Below are positions 26,589 to 36,176 of a DNA stretch of 64,000 nt, piece after piece (the first letter of the stretch is position 1; every line of letters starts with the position of its first letter). This DNA comes from Enterobacterales bacterium (GTDB lineage Bacteria; Pseudomonadota; Gammaproteobacteria; Enterobacterales; Kangiellaceae). The stretch is from positions 1-64,000 of the forward strand of contig JAUZSK010000027.1 in assembly GCA_030949565.1 (NCBI GenBank), written 5' to 3'. A program made the translations under genes and the position numbers. The notes under the pieces were generated by a model, which worked only from the letters and a program-made list of their open reading frames with translations, was not told the DNA's origin and made no database searches.

Positions 26589-27113
26589 ATGAGAGCAAAA
26601 TTTAGTCAATCGTTTAAAATACAAGCCGTAGAGAAGGTATTGAGTCGTTCCAATGGGACAACGATGTCACAAGTAGCCAATGATTTACAGGTAAGCCTAT
26701 CCTCATTGAATAAGTGGATAGTACAGTCACGAGAGCAAGCATTAGAGCCGGGAACAGAAGTTGGATTAATGAGTCAATCAAAAGAAAAAAAGACCTCAAG
26801 ATTGGAGTTTACAAGAACGCCTTCAAATTATCATTCAATGTGATGGGTTAAGCGATGAAGAGGCCAGTTCAATTTGTCGCGAGCAAGGTCTCCATCGACA
26901 TCATTTGAGCCAGTGGAAAAGGATTTCACCTCTAGCCAAGTCGTTCAGTCCCCAACAGAAAAAGCGAAGCTGAAAGCGTTGAAAAATGAAAACAAATCGC
27001 TTAAAAGAGAAGTTCATCGCAAGGATAAAGCGCTCGCTGAAACGGCGGCCTTGTTAGTCCTCCAAAAAAAAGTCAATGCGATTTGGGGAAACGACGAGGA
27101 CAACTTACAATGA
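26589..27113 (+). pseudogene. IS3-family transposase OrfA, two frame breaks
   Basis: Helix-turn-helix subunit. MRAKFSQSFKIQAVEKVLS and QVSLSSLNKWI form the first domain. An extra A near 26795 and a missing G near 26922 split the ORF; corrected text reads LSDEEASSICREQGLHRHHL and continues into a leucine-zipper-like KALKNENKSLKREV. Corrected length is about 174 residues. Confidence 0.75.
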
Positions 27114-28158
27114 GCAGTGAGCGAGAGGCGATCCTATCATTAATAACCGAAGCGTGTGACGCTGGTGCTCGACAATCTAAAGCGTGTGATATCATTGGTA
27201 TTAGTGCCAAAACATTCCAACGTTGGCGCCAATCAGCAAACCAGATTGATGGACGACTAGAGCGCAATCACGAGCCCAAAAACAAGCTAAATGAGTTAGA
27301 GCGACAGCAAATTTTAGCCATTGCGAATGAAGATAAGTATGCGGATTTACCTCCGAGTAAAATCGTACCATTGCTAGCGGACGAAGGGTGCTATATCGCT
27401 TCCGAGAGCACATTTTATCGGGTGCTTAAAGCCGCTAAACAGTTAAAGCACCGAGAAAAAGTAAACAAAAAAACCGCCGAAGCAAGCCCCGGGCTCTCAC
27501 GGCAACGAAGCCGAATCAAATCTATAGTTGGGATATCACCTACTTGCCAACTCAAGTGCGAGGCGTGTTCTTGTACCTCTATCTGGTACTGGATATTTAT
27601 AGCCGGAAAATTGTTGGCTGGCAGGTTTATCAGAATGAATCGAGCGCCTTAGCGGCAGACTTAATGACGGCTATTTGTGAGCAAGAAAACATCCAGAAAA
27701 ATCAAGTGGTATTGCACTCAGATAACGGCAGTCCGATGAAAGGAGCAACCCTGCTGGCAACGCTGCAAGAGTTAGGGATCATTCCATCATTTAGTCGTCC
27801 ATCGGTGAGCAATGATAACCCCTATTCAGAATCTGCATTTCGAACATTAAAATACCGACCGAACTATCCAGAGAGCCCCTTCGATGGCTTACTCTCTGCA
27901 AGATGCTGGGTGGCTGAATTTATCGCTTGGTATAACAAAGAGCACTTGCATAGTGCGATCAAATTTGTGACACCGGAGCAGCGTCACAATGGCGAGGATA
28001 TTAAGATACTAAAAGCCAGACATGAAGTTTATCAACGAGCTAAGAAAAACAATCCGATCCGTTGGAGTGGTGAGACAAGAAACTGGCAACCTGTCGGTGA
28101 GGTCTACTTAAATCCAGATAAGCCAAAATTAGTGGAACAAATCAACAGGGCGGCATAA
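27110..28158 (+). pseudogene. IS3-family transposase OrfB (rve integrase), one frame break
   Basis: DDE integrase-type subunit, start ATG 27110 overlapping the OrfA stop (ATGA). The catalytic acids are seen in WDITYLPT, VLHSDNGSPM and NPYSESAFRTLKY. The track splits it into 27083-27652 and 27544-28158; one base seems missing near 27485. Confidence 0.82.
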
Positions 28159-28198
28159 ATTTATAACTTTAGGCGACAACTAGCTTGAAAAACACCGA

Positions 28199-28402
28199 AT
28201 GGCTGCTGTTTTCACCAGCTCAAAATTAATGGCTATGTATAAAGAACATATCAAAGGGCATATGGCATTGAATGGAGGTGCTCTGCTCTCTCGATCCGCC
28301 CCGGGATTTGGCATAGTCATAAACCCTGGTTATACCTTAGGTTTAGAATTACAGGAGTACGGGATAGAAAGAATTGTTGAGAAATTTGTAGTTGGAAAAT
28401 AA
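28199..28402 (+). CDS. Hypothetical protein fragment beside the IS3 end
   Basis: 67-residue ORF, opening MAAVFTSSKLMAMYKE and with LLSRSAPGFGIVINPGYTLG. I do not recognise it. It begins within a few bases of the IS3 end, so it may be the 3' remnant of a gene cut by the insertion. Confidence 0.4.
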   Translation: MAAVFTSSKLMAMYKEHIKGHMALNGGALLSRSAPGFGIVINPGYTLGLELQEYGIERIVEKFVVGK

Positions 28403-28534
28403 ACTTTTTTAACAAACCAGGCTAGGTTTGAATAATTCTTACCCTACTTTATTTTTAGCAAGAGCGGGTAAATGATCAGCGCCAGAATTACTCGGTTACA
28501 TCTCACAAACTAAAATCCAATTGGAAAAAATAAA

Positions 28535-28906
28535 ATGCTATTCGATAAACCAACGCCAATATTAAGAAGTTTTGATGAAGCTAAAACCAAAGAGTTTTAT
28601 ATCGATTTTCTTGAGTTTAAAATAGAATGGGAGCATCGTTTTGAAGAAAATACGCCCTTGTATATGCAGATATCAAAAGGTGACTGCATATTACATATTT
28701 CTGAGCATCACGGCGATAGTAGTCCAGGCGCGACTCTTAGGATAAATGTTTCTGATTTAGATGCTTTTCAAAAACAACTTTCAGAAAAAAATTACCAATA
28801 TTCCAGACCTGGTATACAAGACCAATCATGGGGAACAAGAGATATGACTATAGCCGATCCATTTGGAAATAAACTAATATTTACCGAAGAAACTAACGTT
28901 CAATAA
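28535..28906 (+). CDS. Glyoxalase/bleomycin-resistance superfamily protein
   Basis: 123-residue VOC-fold protein (IPTPILRSFDEAKTKEFY-like opening; DMTIADPFGNKLIFTE closing). The pattern matches the glyoxalase superfamily proteins related to bleomycin-binding proteins. The ligand or reaction cannot be told. Such small genes are common as integron cassettes, but I see no attC here. Confidence 0.8.
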   Translation: MLFDKPTPILRSFDEAKTKEFYIDFLEFKIEWEHRFEENTPLYMQISKGDCILHISEHHGDSSPGATLRINVSDLDAFQKQLSEKNYQYSRPGIQDQSWGTRDMTIADPFGNKLIFTEETNVQ

Positions 28907-29018
28907 TTTGTCGCTACAGCATTGACTAAATTAATAAATGATTATATCTATATAGTGGCTGACCATTTTAAAAAGTCGCTTTTAAAAGTCCATTTCCAAA
29001 AAATATGGAGACTAAAGG

Positions 29019-29582
29019 ATGCTAGATGTTATTTTTTTCAACAATCAAGATGAGTTTCAGCATTGGTTAGAAGGGCATACCGAAGCAACAGAACTCTGGG
29101 TTGGTTATTTTAAAAAAAGTACAGGCCGCGCAAGCCTAACCTGGTCTGAATCAGTCGATGTAGCACTCTGTTTTGGGTGGATTGACGGAATACGAAAGTC
29201 CATTGATAATCAACGCTATAAAATACGATTTACTCCACGGAAAGTAACGAGCATATGGAGTGCTTTGAACGTAAAGAAGGTAAAAGCACTGATAAAGCTT
29301 GGAAAAATGAAACCAGCAGGAATGCAAGTCTTTAATATCAGAACGGATGTAGACGGCTATTCCTCCGCACAAAGAAATGTATCTTTTGCCAAAGAGTATG
29401 AACAACAGATCAAGGCAAATCAACCCGCTTGGCAATTCTTTACTAATTTAGCAGCATCCTATAAACGAGATTCTATCTGGTGGATAATGAGCGCTAAAAA
29501 ACAAGCAACACAGTTAAAAAGGCTTGATATATTGATAGCGTCGTCGGCAGCTGGGCTAAAAATACCCACATTACGAAAGTAA
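29019..29582 (+). CDS. YdeI/OmpD-associated family protein
   Basis: 187-residue protein with the family signature ALCFGWIDGIRKSID and RFTPRKVTSIWSALNVKKV, ending in the helical PLxxLxxxRK-like tail. Family members are linked to envelope stress and peptide resistance, but the molecular role is unclear. AGGAG-like sequence is absent but GGAGACTAAAGG precedes the ATG. Confidence 0.82.
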   Translation: MLDVIFFNNQDEFQHWLEGHTEATELWVGYFKKSTGRASLTWSESVDVALCFGWIDGIRKSIDNQRYKIRFTPRKVTSIWSALNVKKVKALIKLGKMKPAGMQVFNIRTDVDGYSSAQRNVSFAKEYEQQIKANQPAWQFFTNLAASYKRDSIWWIMSAKKQATQLKRLDILIASSAAGLKIPTLRK

Positions 29583-29704
29583 TCATTAATTTTACAAAAT
29601 AAATCAAACGCTAGACGCCCACAAAATGAGCTTATGACACAAAACAATAGCTTTATGTTGACTGACCGCTAACAGCTTGCAATAACCACTAGAATTGAGG
29701 TTCT

Positions 29705-30172
29705 ATGAGAAATTTTTACTTAATTATACCCCTTACACTCGCATCTCTAATACCCACATCAATGGCCGGAGAAATTTCGTTGTTTGAAGAAATGAAATCG
29801 CTGGATAATGCGCTTTTCGAATCATTTAATCATTGTCAGAACCCTAGCCAATTAAAAAGGCACGCTAGCTTTTTTTCTTCAAACGTTGAGTTTTATCATG
29901 ATAACGGCGGCGTCACTTGGGATCGTGGCACTATGATTAAAAGAACTAAAAAAAATGTATGCGGTCACTATGCTCGCAAACTCGTTGCGGATTAATTTAA
30001 AGCCTATCCCATTAAAAATTTTGGTGCAATTACTCAAGGCATCCACATCTTCTGTAATTCTAATACGGGAAAATGTGAAGGGAAAGCTAATTTTGTAATG
30101 ATTTGGCAGCATATAGACAGTCATTGGCAAGTGACTCGTGTATTGAGTTACGGGCATAGTGAAAACAACTAG
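29705..30172 (+). pseudogene. Secreted NTF2-like (SnoaL/DUF4440-type) protein with in-frame stop
   Basis: Signal peptide (ending TSMAGE) followed by a small cone-shaped NTF2-like domain (FFSSNVEFYHDNGGVTWDRG). TAA at 29993 ends the track ORF, yet the same frame continues FKAYPIKNFGAITQGIHIF and WQVTRVLSYGH to a stop at 30172. So a single nonsense change or read error interrupts it. Restored length is 155 residues. Confidence 0.72.
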
Positions 30173-30182
30173 AATGCTAAAA

Positions 30183-30947
30183 CTATTTTTTAGGATGTTG
30201 AACTATCTGATATTTTAATAGCCAGTAGGTGCCGATGGCTGCCACAATATGTTTCAGCGAGTGGCCGCTGATAAAATGTAGTTCTTGATAAATACTTGCA
30301 TCAAAATATTCTAAAAACTTCGCCAGAACGTAGGCTAAAATTAACATCCAATAACCTCTTGATTGAACCGATTCCTTTGCAAAGAAAATTAAAATAATCG
30401 GTATAAGTATCAAAGGGACAAATTGAACCAGAACATAGAGCCTTAAATCGCCGTGACCTTGTATTTCACCAAACCACCAGTAAAATACAGAGATCCCACC
30501 GCACACTATAAGAGGCAACAACAGAGCTTGACCGACTTTTGATGAAAGGTACTCCCCAATAACCATCGAAAAAAGCGCCATAAATGAAATTGTCATTGGT
30601 AATCGATCCCAAACCAGTGTTAGGTTGCTTGGCTCTAAGTGATAATATGCCGATCCAAAAGCTACCAAGAAAACACCTATATAGAAGATTTGATAAGCTC
30701 TTTTTTCCGCAAATTTATATCCGAGTTTTAATCTAAAAAGGAAGATATAGCTGCCGTAAAATCCAACCACTAAAAATGCCAAATTAGAAATAACATTATA
30801 ATAATTAGCAATCGAATAGAGATTTCGTTGGTCAGCAAAATGATGATAGCTAGAATCTTGGGTGATAGGATCAACAAAGGAATATAAAGCGATTGCACCC
30901 AGCACCACCAGCCAAATCAATAGATAACCTAGTTTTTGCTTAAACAT
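30183..30947 (-). CDS. Ceramidase-like CREST family membrane protein
   Basis: 254-residue protein with seven predicted membrane helices and the conserved pieces NVISNLAFLVVG, SAYYHLEPSNLTLVWDRLPM and SGHSLKHI, matching alkaline-ceramidase-like CREST proteins. The conserved Ser, Asp and His residues suggest a zinc-dependent hydrolase. The substrate in bacteria is unknown. Confidence 0.8.
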   Translation of the reverse strand: MFKQKLGYLLIWLVVLGAIALYSFVDPITQDSSYHHFADQRNLYSIANYYNVISNLAFLVVGFYGSYIFLFRLKLGYKFAEKRAYQIFYIGVFLVAFGSAYYHLEPSNLTLVWDRLPMTISFMALFSMVIGEYLSSKVGQALLLPLIVCGGISVFYWWFGEIQGHGDLRLYVLVQFVPLILIPIILIFFAKESVQSRGYWMLILAYVLAKFLEYFDASIYQELHFISGHSLKHIVAAIGTYWLLKYQIVQHPKK

Positions 30948-31286
30948 CTGAACACGCCCTTCTTTATTATTTTAATTTAATAGCTTTATTTAAATTATTT
31001 TATAAATCGAAAAATAAAAGACTCATGACTTTTACTGCTAGCTCCTTGTTTAGATACTCCGTTAAAATCCTTATAATAATAGTAGCAAAAAACACCTTTT
31101 GCCACCAACAATTACGATCCCTGAATATCACCCGCTTGCGGTTGCTAGCCATGCACTAGCTATAACAACGCCAAATTGAGTCCGAAGCTAGCCTAAGTAT
31201 ACTCAATCGCAAAATGCGAACTGGTCTATTATTTGCCAAAAACTTAACCTTAGACTCTGGTTTTAATAATCGGCCTACTTTTTCGG
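30948..31286. other. Intergenic stretch before lemA
   Basis: No gene or clear repeat. This appears to be the right edge of the accessory block. Confidence 0.35.
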
Positions 31287-31295
31287 TGCTATAAT
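31287..31295 (+). promoter_or_regulatory. Extended -10 promoter of lemA
   Basis: TGCTATAAT is an exact extended -10 element, 72 bp before the lemA ATG. No clear -35 box is seen. Confidence 0.55.
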
Positions 31296-31367
31296 AGATG
31301 GAATATTACCGCTTTAACTTCGTTAAATTATGGTAACATCTGTTAAACGCAAAAATGAGGAACAAAC

Positions 31368-31955
31368 ATGGAATTCTGGATTTTTATTATAGTAGTCGGT
31401 GGCATTATATTTTATCTAGTCGGTGTCTACAACCAACTAGTTACCCTAAAAAATCGATTTAAAAATGCCTTCTCCCAAATCGATGTGCAACTTACAAGAC
31501 GTTATGACTTGATCCCTAATTTAGTCAATACCGCCAAAGGCTATATGAAGCATGAAAAAGAGACCTTACAAGCGGTCATTCAAGCTAGAAATGTCGCGGT
31601 CAACGCCAATAAAGCTGCAGCAGGTAATCCAGGTAATCCAGTCACAATGGAAGAGTTAGCTGCCGCCGAAACCGCTTTAACCGGTTCGCTCGGTAAGCTA
31701 TTTGCATTATCTGAAAGCTACCCTGACTTAAAAGCCAATGAAACCATGTTATCGCTCATGGAAGAACTTACATCGACTGAAAATAAAGTCTCCTTTTCTC
31801 GTCAGTCATTTAACGATAGCGTTATGCAATACAACACTTATCGCGAGCAGTTCCCTAATTCATTTATTGCCGATCGTTATCATTTTGACCCGGCAGAATT
31901 ATTAAAGCTTGCAGAACCTGCGGCCAGACAAGCGATCAAAGTATCCTTTGACTAA
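31368..31955 (+). CDS. lemA: LemA family protein
   Basis: Membrane-anchored, helical LemA protein, 195 residues: one N-terminal helix, then YNQLVTLKNRFKNAFSQIDV and RRYDLIPNLVNTAKGYMKHE. Function unknown, but LemA genes pair with M48 peptidases, as here. GAGGAA lies before the ATG. Confidence 0.93.
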   Translation: MEFWIFIIVVGGIIFYLVGVYNQLVTLKNRFKNAFSQIDVQLTRRYDLIPNLVNTAKGYMKHEKETLQAVIQARNVAVNANKAAAGNPGNPVTMEELAAAETALTGSLGKLFALSESYPDLKANETMLSLMEELTSTENKVSFSRQSFNDSVMQYNTYREQFPNSFIADRYHFDPAELLKLAEPAARQAIKVSFD

Positions 31956-31974
31956 AGTCGTTGGCGGGTAATTC

Positions 31975-33999
31975 ATGGATTTTTTTAAGCTACAGGCTAA
32001 CGCGCGCAAACAAACTAAAAAGCTGGTATTTTATTTAATACTAGCGGTGTTTTTTATTACCGTGGCAATTAATTTTGTTTTCTTTTTGCTTATAGGTCTG
32101 CCTACGTCGATAGCATGGAATCCTATCCTGCTTGGTTTAGTCAACCCTATTGGATTTACATTACCGCTGCTACATTGGGCGTTATTGTATTAACTAGTTT
32201 GTTTCGTAGTTGGCAAATTAATTCCAACCCAGAGGCCATTATTAAAATGGTCAATGCCACGCCTGTTTCTGGCAAAGCCCAGACCCGCCAAGAAAAACAA
32301 TTAGTTAACATTGTAGAAGAAATGGCGCTGGCATCGGGTTTACCTATCCCTGCCACCTATATCATGAAGCAAGAACAAGGCATTAATGCCTTTGTTTCTG
32401 GACTAACCTCTTCCAATGCCATTTTGGTGGTTACACAAGGACTACTAGATAGCCTTAATCGTTCTCAATTACAGGGGGTGATTGGGCACGAATATAGCCA
32501 TATACTCAATGGTGATATGAGGCTTAACTTAAGGCTGATGGGCATCATTGCAGGTATTTTAGTGATCGGGCAAATTGGTCAAACGCTGCTACGTAGCACC
32601 TATCATTCCGGACGTTCACGGTCGAGCAGCAAACGCTCAGGAGGTGGTGGTCTAGTTGCTGTTGCCATCGGTATCTTTGTAGTGGGTTATATCGGTTTGT
32701 TTTTTGGTCGCATCATTAAAGCCGCCGTTTCTCGGCAAAGAGAGTATTTAGCCGACGCTTCTGCCATTCAATTTACCCGCGACAGAGAAGGTATTGCCGG
32801 CGCCCTGTTGTGTATAAGAAATTCATCCTCAGGATCACAGCTTGATTCCGATAAGGCTGAAGAAATGAGCCATATGTGTTTTGGTGCGAGCACCAAAATC
32901 AGCCATTTTTTTTCTGGTATGCTGGCTTCCCACCCACCTTTAGAAGATCGTATTCAAGCGGTTTATCCAGGCTATCTCAGACATCATAAATCGACGGCAG
33001 AGGCATCAACCTCCAACAAAAAAACACATAAACAAGGTCAGCAACAAAATTTTTCATCACCCTTAGCCGAAGGGATTAATCAATTTGCTGAGAGCTTTGG
33101 TTTGGAGGTCAATTTAGCTGGATCGAGTCAATCGGCACCTAGTCCAACAACACCGTCAAGCCATTTAGACAAGGGACACAGCCAGGTATCACAGGCTATG
33201 TCAGAAAATATTGGACAACTAAATCCAGATCACCTGCACAAGGCTGAAGCCTTATTGCAAAAGCTTAACCCAAAGGTCTTACAAAAAGTGCGCGGCGAAG
33301 AAAATAGCAATGATTCAGTGCTTAGTTTAATCATTCTTTTTGCTTTAGCCAACCGCTTATCGCTGCTGCAAGTTGAACATGCTCTTGGCAAACAGGCTTT
33401 ATCTTTTAGCGCTATCCAATTACAGGACATAGAAACTATTTATTCCGATTTTGAAAAACTTAATTTTATCCAGCGCCATGCGCTGTTTAATATTGCGCTG
33501 TCCAAACTAGTTTATTTTTCTAAACAAGATCAGCAAGCCATTTTAAAGGATCTTAAAAAAACTGCTTCCGGCCACCAGCAGTTTAAGTGTGATGGGCTTG
33601 GCCAGTTATGCGGCCATTATGAAACGCCTAGAACAAAGAAAGCCCTATGAAAATGATATCAATAGCTACAGCAAGGTAGCCAAAGAACTCAACCTGGTTT
33701 TTAAGCAGCTACTAACCGATAACGATTATCAAAATTCCAATTGGGATGATGCAGACCAGCATCTACAGCAACTTCTTAAAGGTTTTGGTGTAGCCGTGTC
33801 AAAAGAATCGAAGGCCTTTGAGCCACAAGGTTATCATCGGATCCTCAATAAACTAGCAAGACTTAAACCGATGCTAAAAAAACAACTCATTTTAACCGTA
33901 ACTGATGCCATTCAGGTTGATAATAAAATTGATCGTAATGAATATGCTTATCTAAGAGTACTTTGTGAATACCTTGACTGCCCTATTCCTCTCAATTAA
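31975..33999 (+). CDS. M48-family membrane zinc peptidase with C-terminal TerB-like part, two frame breaks
   Basis: HtpX-like endopeptidase. The zinc motif is VIGHEYSHILNGDM, with the third ligand in REYLADASAI; hydrophobic helices lie before and after. The track splits it at three ORFs. A missing G near 32097 separates the N-terminus (31975-32193); an extra A near 33585 separates the C-terminus (33589-33999). Corrected length is about 674 residues. The last 200 residues are helical and TerB-like. Together with lemA it forms a two-gene operon. Confidence 0.82.
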
Positions 34000-34010
34000 C
34001 GTCTACCAGC

Positions 34011-34041
34011 AAAGACCGCTAGCATACACCAGCGGTCCTTT
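34011..34041. terminator. Hairpin between convergent genes
   Basis: AAAGACCGCT pairs with AGCGGTCCTTT around a 10-base loop. It lies between the converging M48 and TonB genes and could end both transcripts; T tracts are short. Confidence 0.45.
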
Positions 34042-34050
34042 CATCAAACC

Positions 34051-34662
34051 TTAACTGGCTTCTAAATGAAACTCCAAAGTGACCTGCTGTCCAGGTTGAG
34101 CAACGGGTCTTTCATTGATGACTCTCGGCGAATATTTCCATTTTTTTAACGCCCGACGGGCTTCTCTATCAAAGATCCCACGAGGTTCGGCATTAACCAC
34201 CCGAATATTTTGGGTGGTGCCTAATTCCGTAATATCAAATATTAGGGTAACAAAACCTTCAATCCCATTCATCGCCGCATCTCTAGGATAACGTGGATGA
34301 ATCCTCACTTTTGGGCCTGGCGCACCACTGGTGCCACCCATTAGATTTGGCAAATGCAAGGTTCCAAATTTACCCGCGTCATGCAGTTTAGGCATTTCCC
34401 AACGAACCGCTACGTCAGGTTTGTCTGTCTCAGTCGCAGTCTCGGTCACAACTCTAGGCATTTCTTTGGGTGGTTCTGGCTGTTTTATTATTCTATCTCG
34501 ATCATTTGGTGGATCATCAACGTCTTCAAATATAAAATCGATGGAAGGATTGGCAGGCTGCTCTACAATATTTTGGCTTTTGGGCTTGACTAGATAAGTC
34601 ATACCAACAAAAATTAAAAATGAAAAACTAGCCGCCATCAATAGGGAAATTAGTTTTGACAT
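34051..34662 (-). CDS. TonB-family energy transducer
   Basis: 203 residues: one N-terminal membrane helix, a Pro/Glu/Asp-rich periplasmic linker (RIIKQPEPPKEMPR) and a C-terminal TonB domain (HPRYPRDAAMNGIEGFVTLI, then RALKKWKYSPR). It couples proton-motive force to outer-membrane receptors, or is a TonB-like paralogue; exbB/exbD are not adjacent. Confidence 0.85.
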   Translation of the reverse strand: MSKLISLLMAASFSFLIFVGMTYLVKPKSQNIVEQPANPSIDFIFEDVDDPPNDRDRIIKQPEPPKEMPRVVTETATETDKPDVAVRWEMPKLHDAGKFGTLHLPNLMGGTSGAPGPKVRIHPRYPRDAAMNGIEGFVTLIFDITELGTTQNIRVVNAEPRGIFDREARRALKKWKYSPRVINERPVAQPGQQVTLEFHLEAS

Positions 34663-34873
34663 GGTTTTCTCCTTAGGTTGATTGAATCATGGAAAGACGG
34701 ATGACTTTATATACCCAAAATCAATTAAGCTGCAGGATTTCAGAGCTGCTTGAATGATTATGGGAATATTTATCAGATTCGCACAATGCAAAACCTATAA
34801 ATATCATTTGTCTTTCACCTATTACAAACGTAACACAATGGAGAAAAGGGTTAATCGATTGAAGCAATTTAGA

Positions 34874-35947
34874 TTAAAATTTTTGCTGAGTAAGATAGTC
34901 GGTTTTAATCAGCTGATTAAACCGCTGAATTAACCTGTCTTTATAATAACTATCCTTATGTGCATTAATGCTTTTAACCGCGCTAAAAAGCCTCTGTTTA
35001 TAGTCAATGCCATTGGTTTTAACGATGTTATAGGAGAAATCAAAGGCCAGCCTTACCACTTGCGCTGCTGGTAAAATTTGACTTGCGGCTAAGCCATTTG
35101 GCAAACCTGAGCCATCATGACATTCCATTGCTTGAATGCAGAGTTCAGAAGCATTCGACCAGCCGGCCATACGGGATAAAATTCCGGATGCCATGATGCA
35201 CTGTTGTACGTTTAGTTCAGAGAAATCAGACTGAGAAACATTTTTTCTAGACAAATATAAAAAAATAATCGCCGCTTTTAACTGATCAGGATCGGCTTGA
35301 TTAGTTAGCATTTGGTTTAGTTTTTGTGCAATCGCCAAGCAAATAGGATAGAAATCTTGGCAAGAATCATTTTGTTGACGACCACTCGAAATAAATTCAA
35401 AAAACTCAATATCGGTGGCATCCATAAAACTAAAAGCATGCCCAGAGTCACCTTGTTGAACAATTAAACTGGTGCTGAAATGCCCAGCATCAATGGCCGC
35501 TATCGCCTTTTTTGCCAGCGACTCCCGTTCTTTATTATCGGCTTGTAATAATTGGGTAATCAAGTGTTTACATTGATCTAAAATCTCACCATCTGCATGA
35601 GTCGTTTCAATCAATTGTTTAAGTTGAACGCGAATTAACACCACTATTTTTTCAGCAAATTGTCCATAAACTGCATGGTAATCGATGTTTCCCGAACGAA
35701 TTTCAGAAAAGAAATCTTCCAGTTGGTGCATGGATTCCACAAACTGGCCTAAAAAGACCATGTTGCAATTGCCTTTAACCGTGTGAATAGCACGGAACAT
35801 CCGGTCAATAACCTCACTGTCTACAGTTTGATCGAGTTCCTGCGCGCACAGCATGACATCATCCACTGCGGATGATATATCTTCATAGAACTCTTGTTTT
35901 ACATCACTTTCGAGCTCTGTAAATGCTTCACAAGCAATTTGGTTCAT
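34874..35947 (-). CDS. Hpt-domain protein with degenerate HD-type C-terminus
   Basis: 357 residues. The N-terminal histidine-phosphotransfer domain has FRAIHTVKGNCNMV with the phospho-His. The C-terminal half resembles an HD-GYP-like domain (AMECHDGSGLPNGL, ILPAAQVVRLA) but lacks the full metal-binding HD set, so it is probably not a diesterase. No kinase or response regulator is adjacent. Confidence 0.72.
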   Translation of the reverse strand: MNQIACEAFTELESDVKQEFYEDISSAVDDVMLCAQELDQTVDSEVIDRMFRAIHTVKGNCNMVFLGQFVESMHQLEDFFSEIRSGNIDYHAVYGQFAEKIVVLIRVQLKQLIETTHADGEILDQCKHLITQLLQADNKERESLAKKAIAAIDAGHFSTSLIVQQGDSGHAFSFMDATDIEFFEFISSGRQQNDSCQDFYPICLAIAQKLNQMLTNQADPDQLKAAIIFLYLSRKNVSQSDFSELNVQQCIMASGILSRMAGWSNASELCIQAMECHDGSGLPNGLAASQILPAAQVVRLAFDFSYNIVKTNGIDYKQRLFSAVKSINAHKDSYYKDRLIQRFNQLIKTDYLTQQKF

Positions 35948-36032
35948 TTACATACCTTTCACTTAATCCATTAATTTTATTATTTTGTTTCTATAAGTAT
36001 GGCAAAGAAATCCTCTCTTTGTGAGATATTCC

Positions 36033-36062
36033 AAAAAAAAGAGCCTAATCGGCTCTTTTTTT
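36033..36062 (-). terminator. Rho-independent terminator of hppA
   Basis: AAAAAAGAGCC-TAATC-GGCTCTTTTTTT forms a stem with an A tract and a T tract, able to work in both directions. On the minus strand it lies about 115 bp after the hppA stop. Confidence 0.85.
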
Positions 36063-36176
36063 ATCGACAAGATACAAACCAGCACCTTAAACAAAATGCT
36101 TAACGGCTTTGAAACAACATCGGAAGCACTGGCTTCCAATGTTTTTATTCAATCCATAAGCCTATAACAATCTTAA

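Larger units (their letters stand above)
26540..28194 (+). mobile_element. IS3-family insertion sequence
   Basis: Ends are imperfect inverted repeats sharing CTAGTTGTCGCCT (26549 region; reverse complement near 28180). Two overlapping transposase ORFs lie between. The limits are approximate because the outermost bases differ and no clean target duplication is visible. Confidence 0.75.

Noticed and set aside
26553-26843. IS3 OrfA as several separate genes
   Set aside because: The pieces join by single-base corrections into one known transposase subunit.
28403-29700. attC sites between the glyoxalase, YdeI-like and NTF2-like genes
   Set aside because: No paired cores or arms found, so I do not call these integron cassettes.
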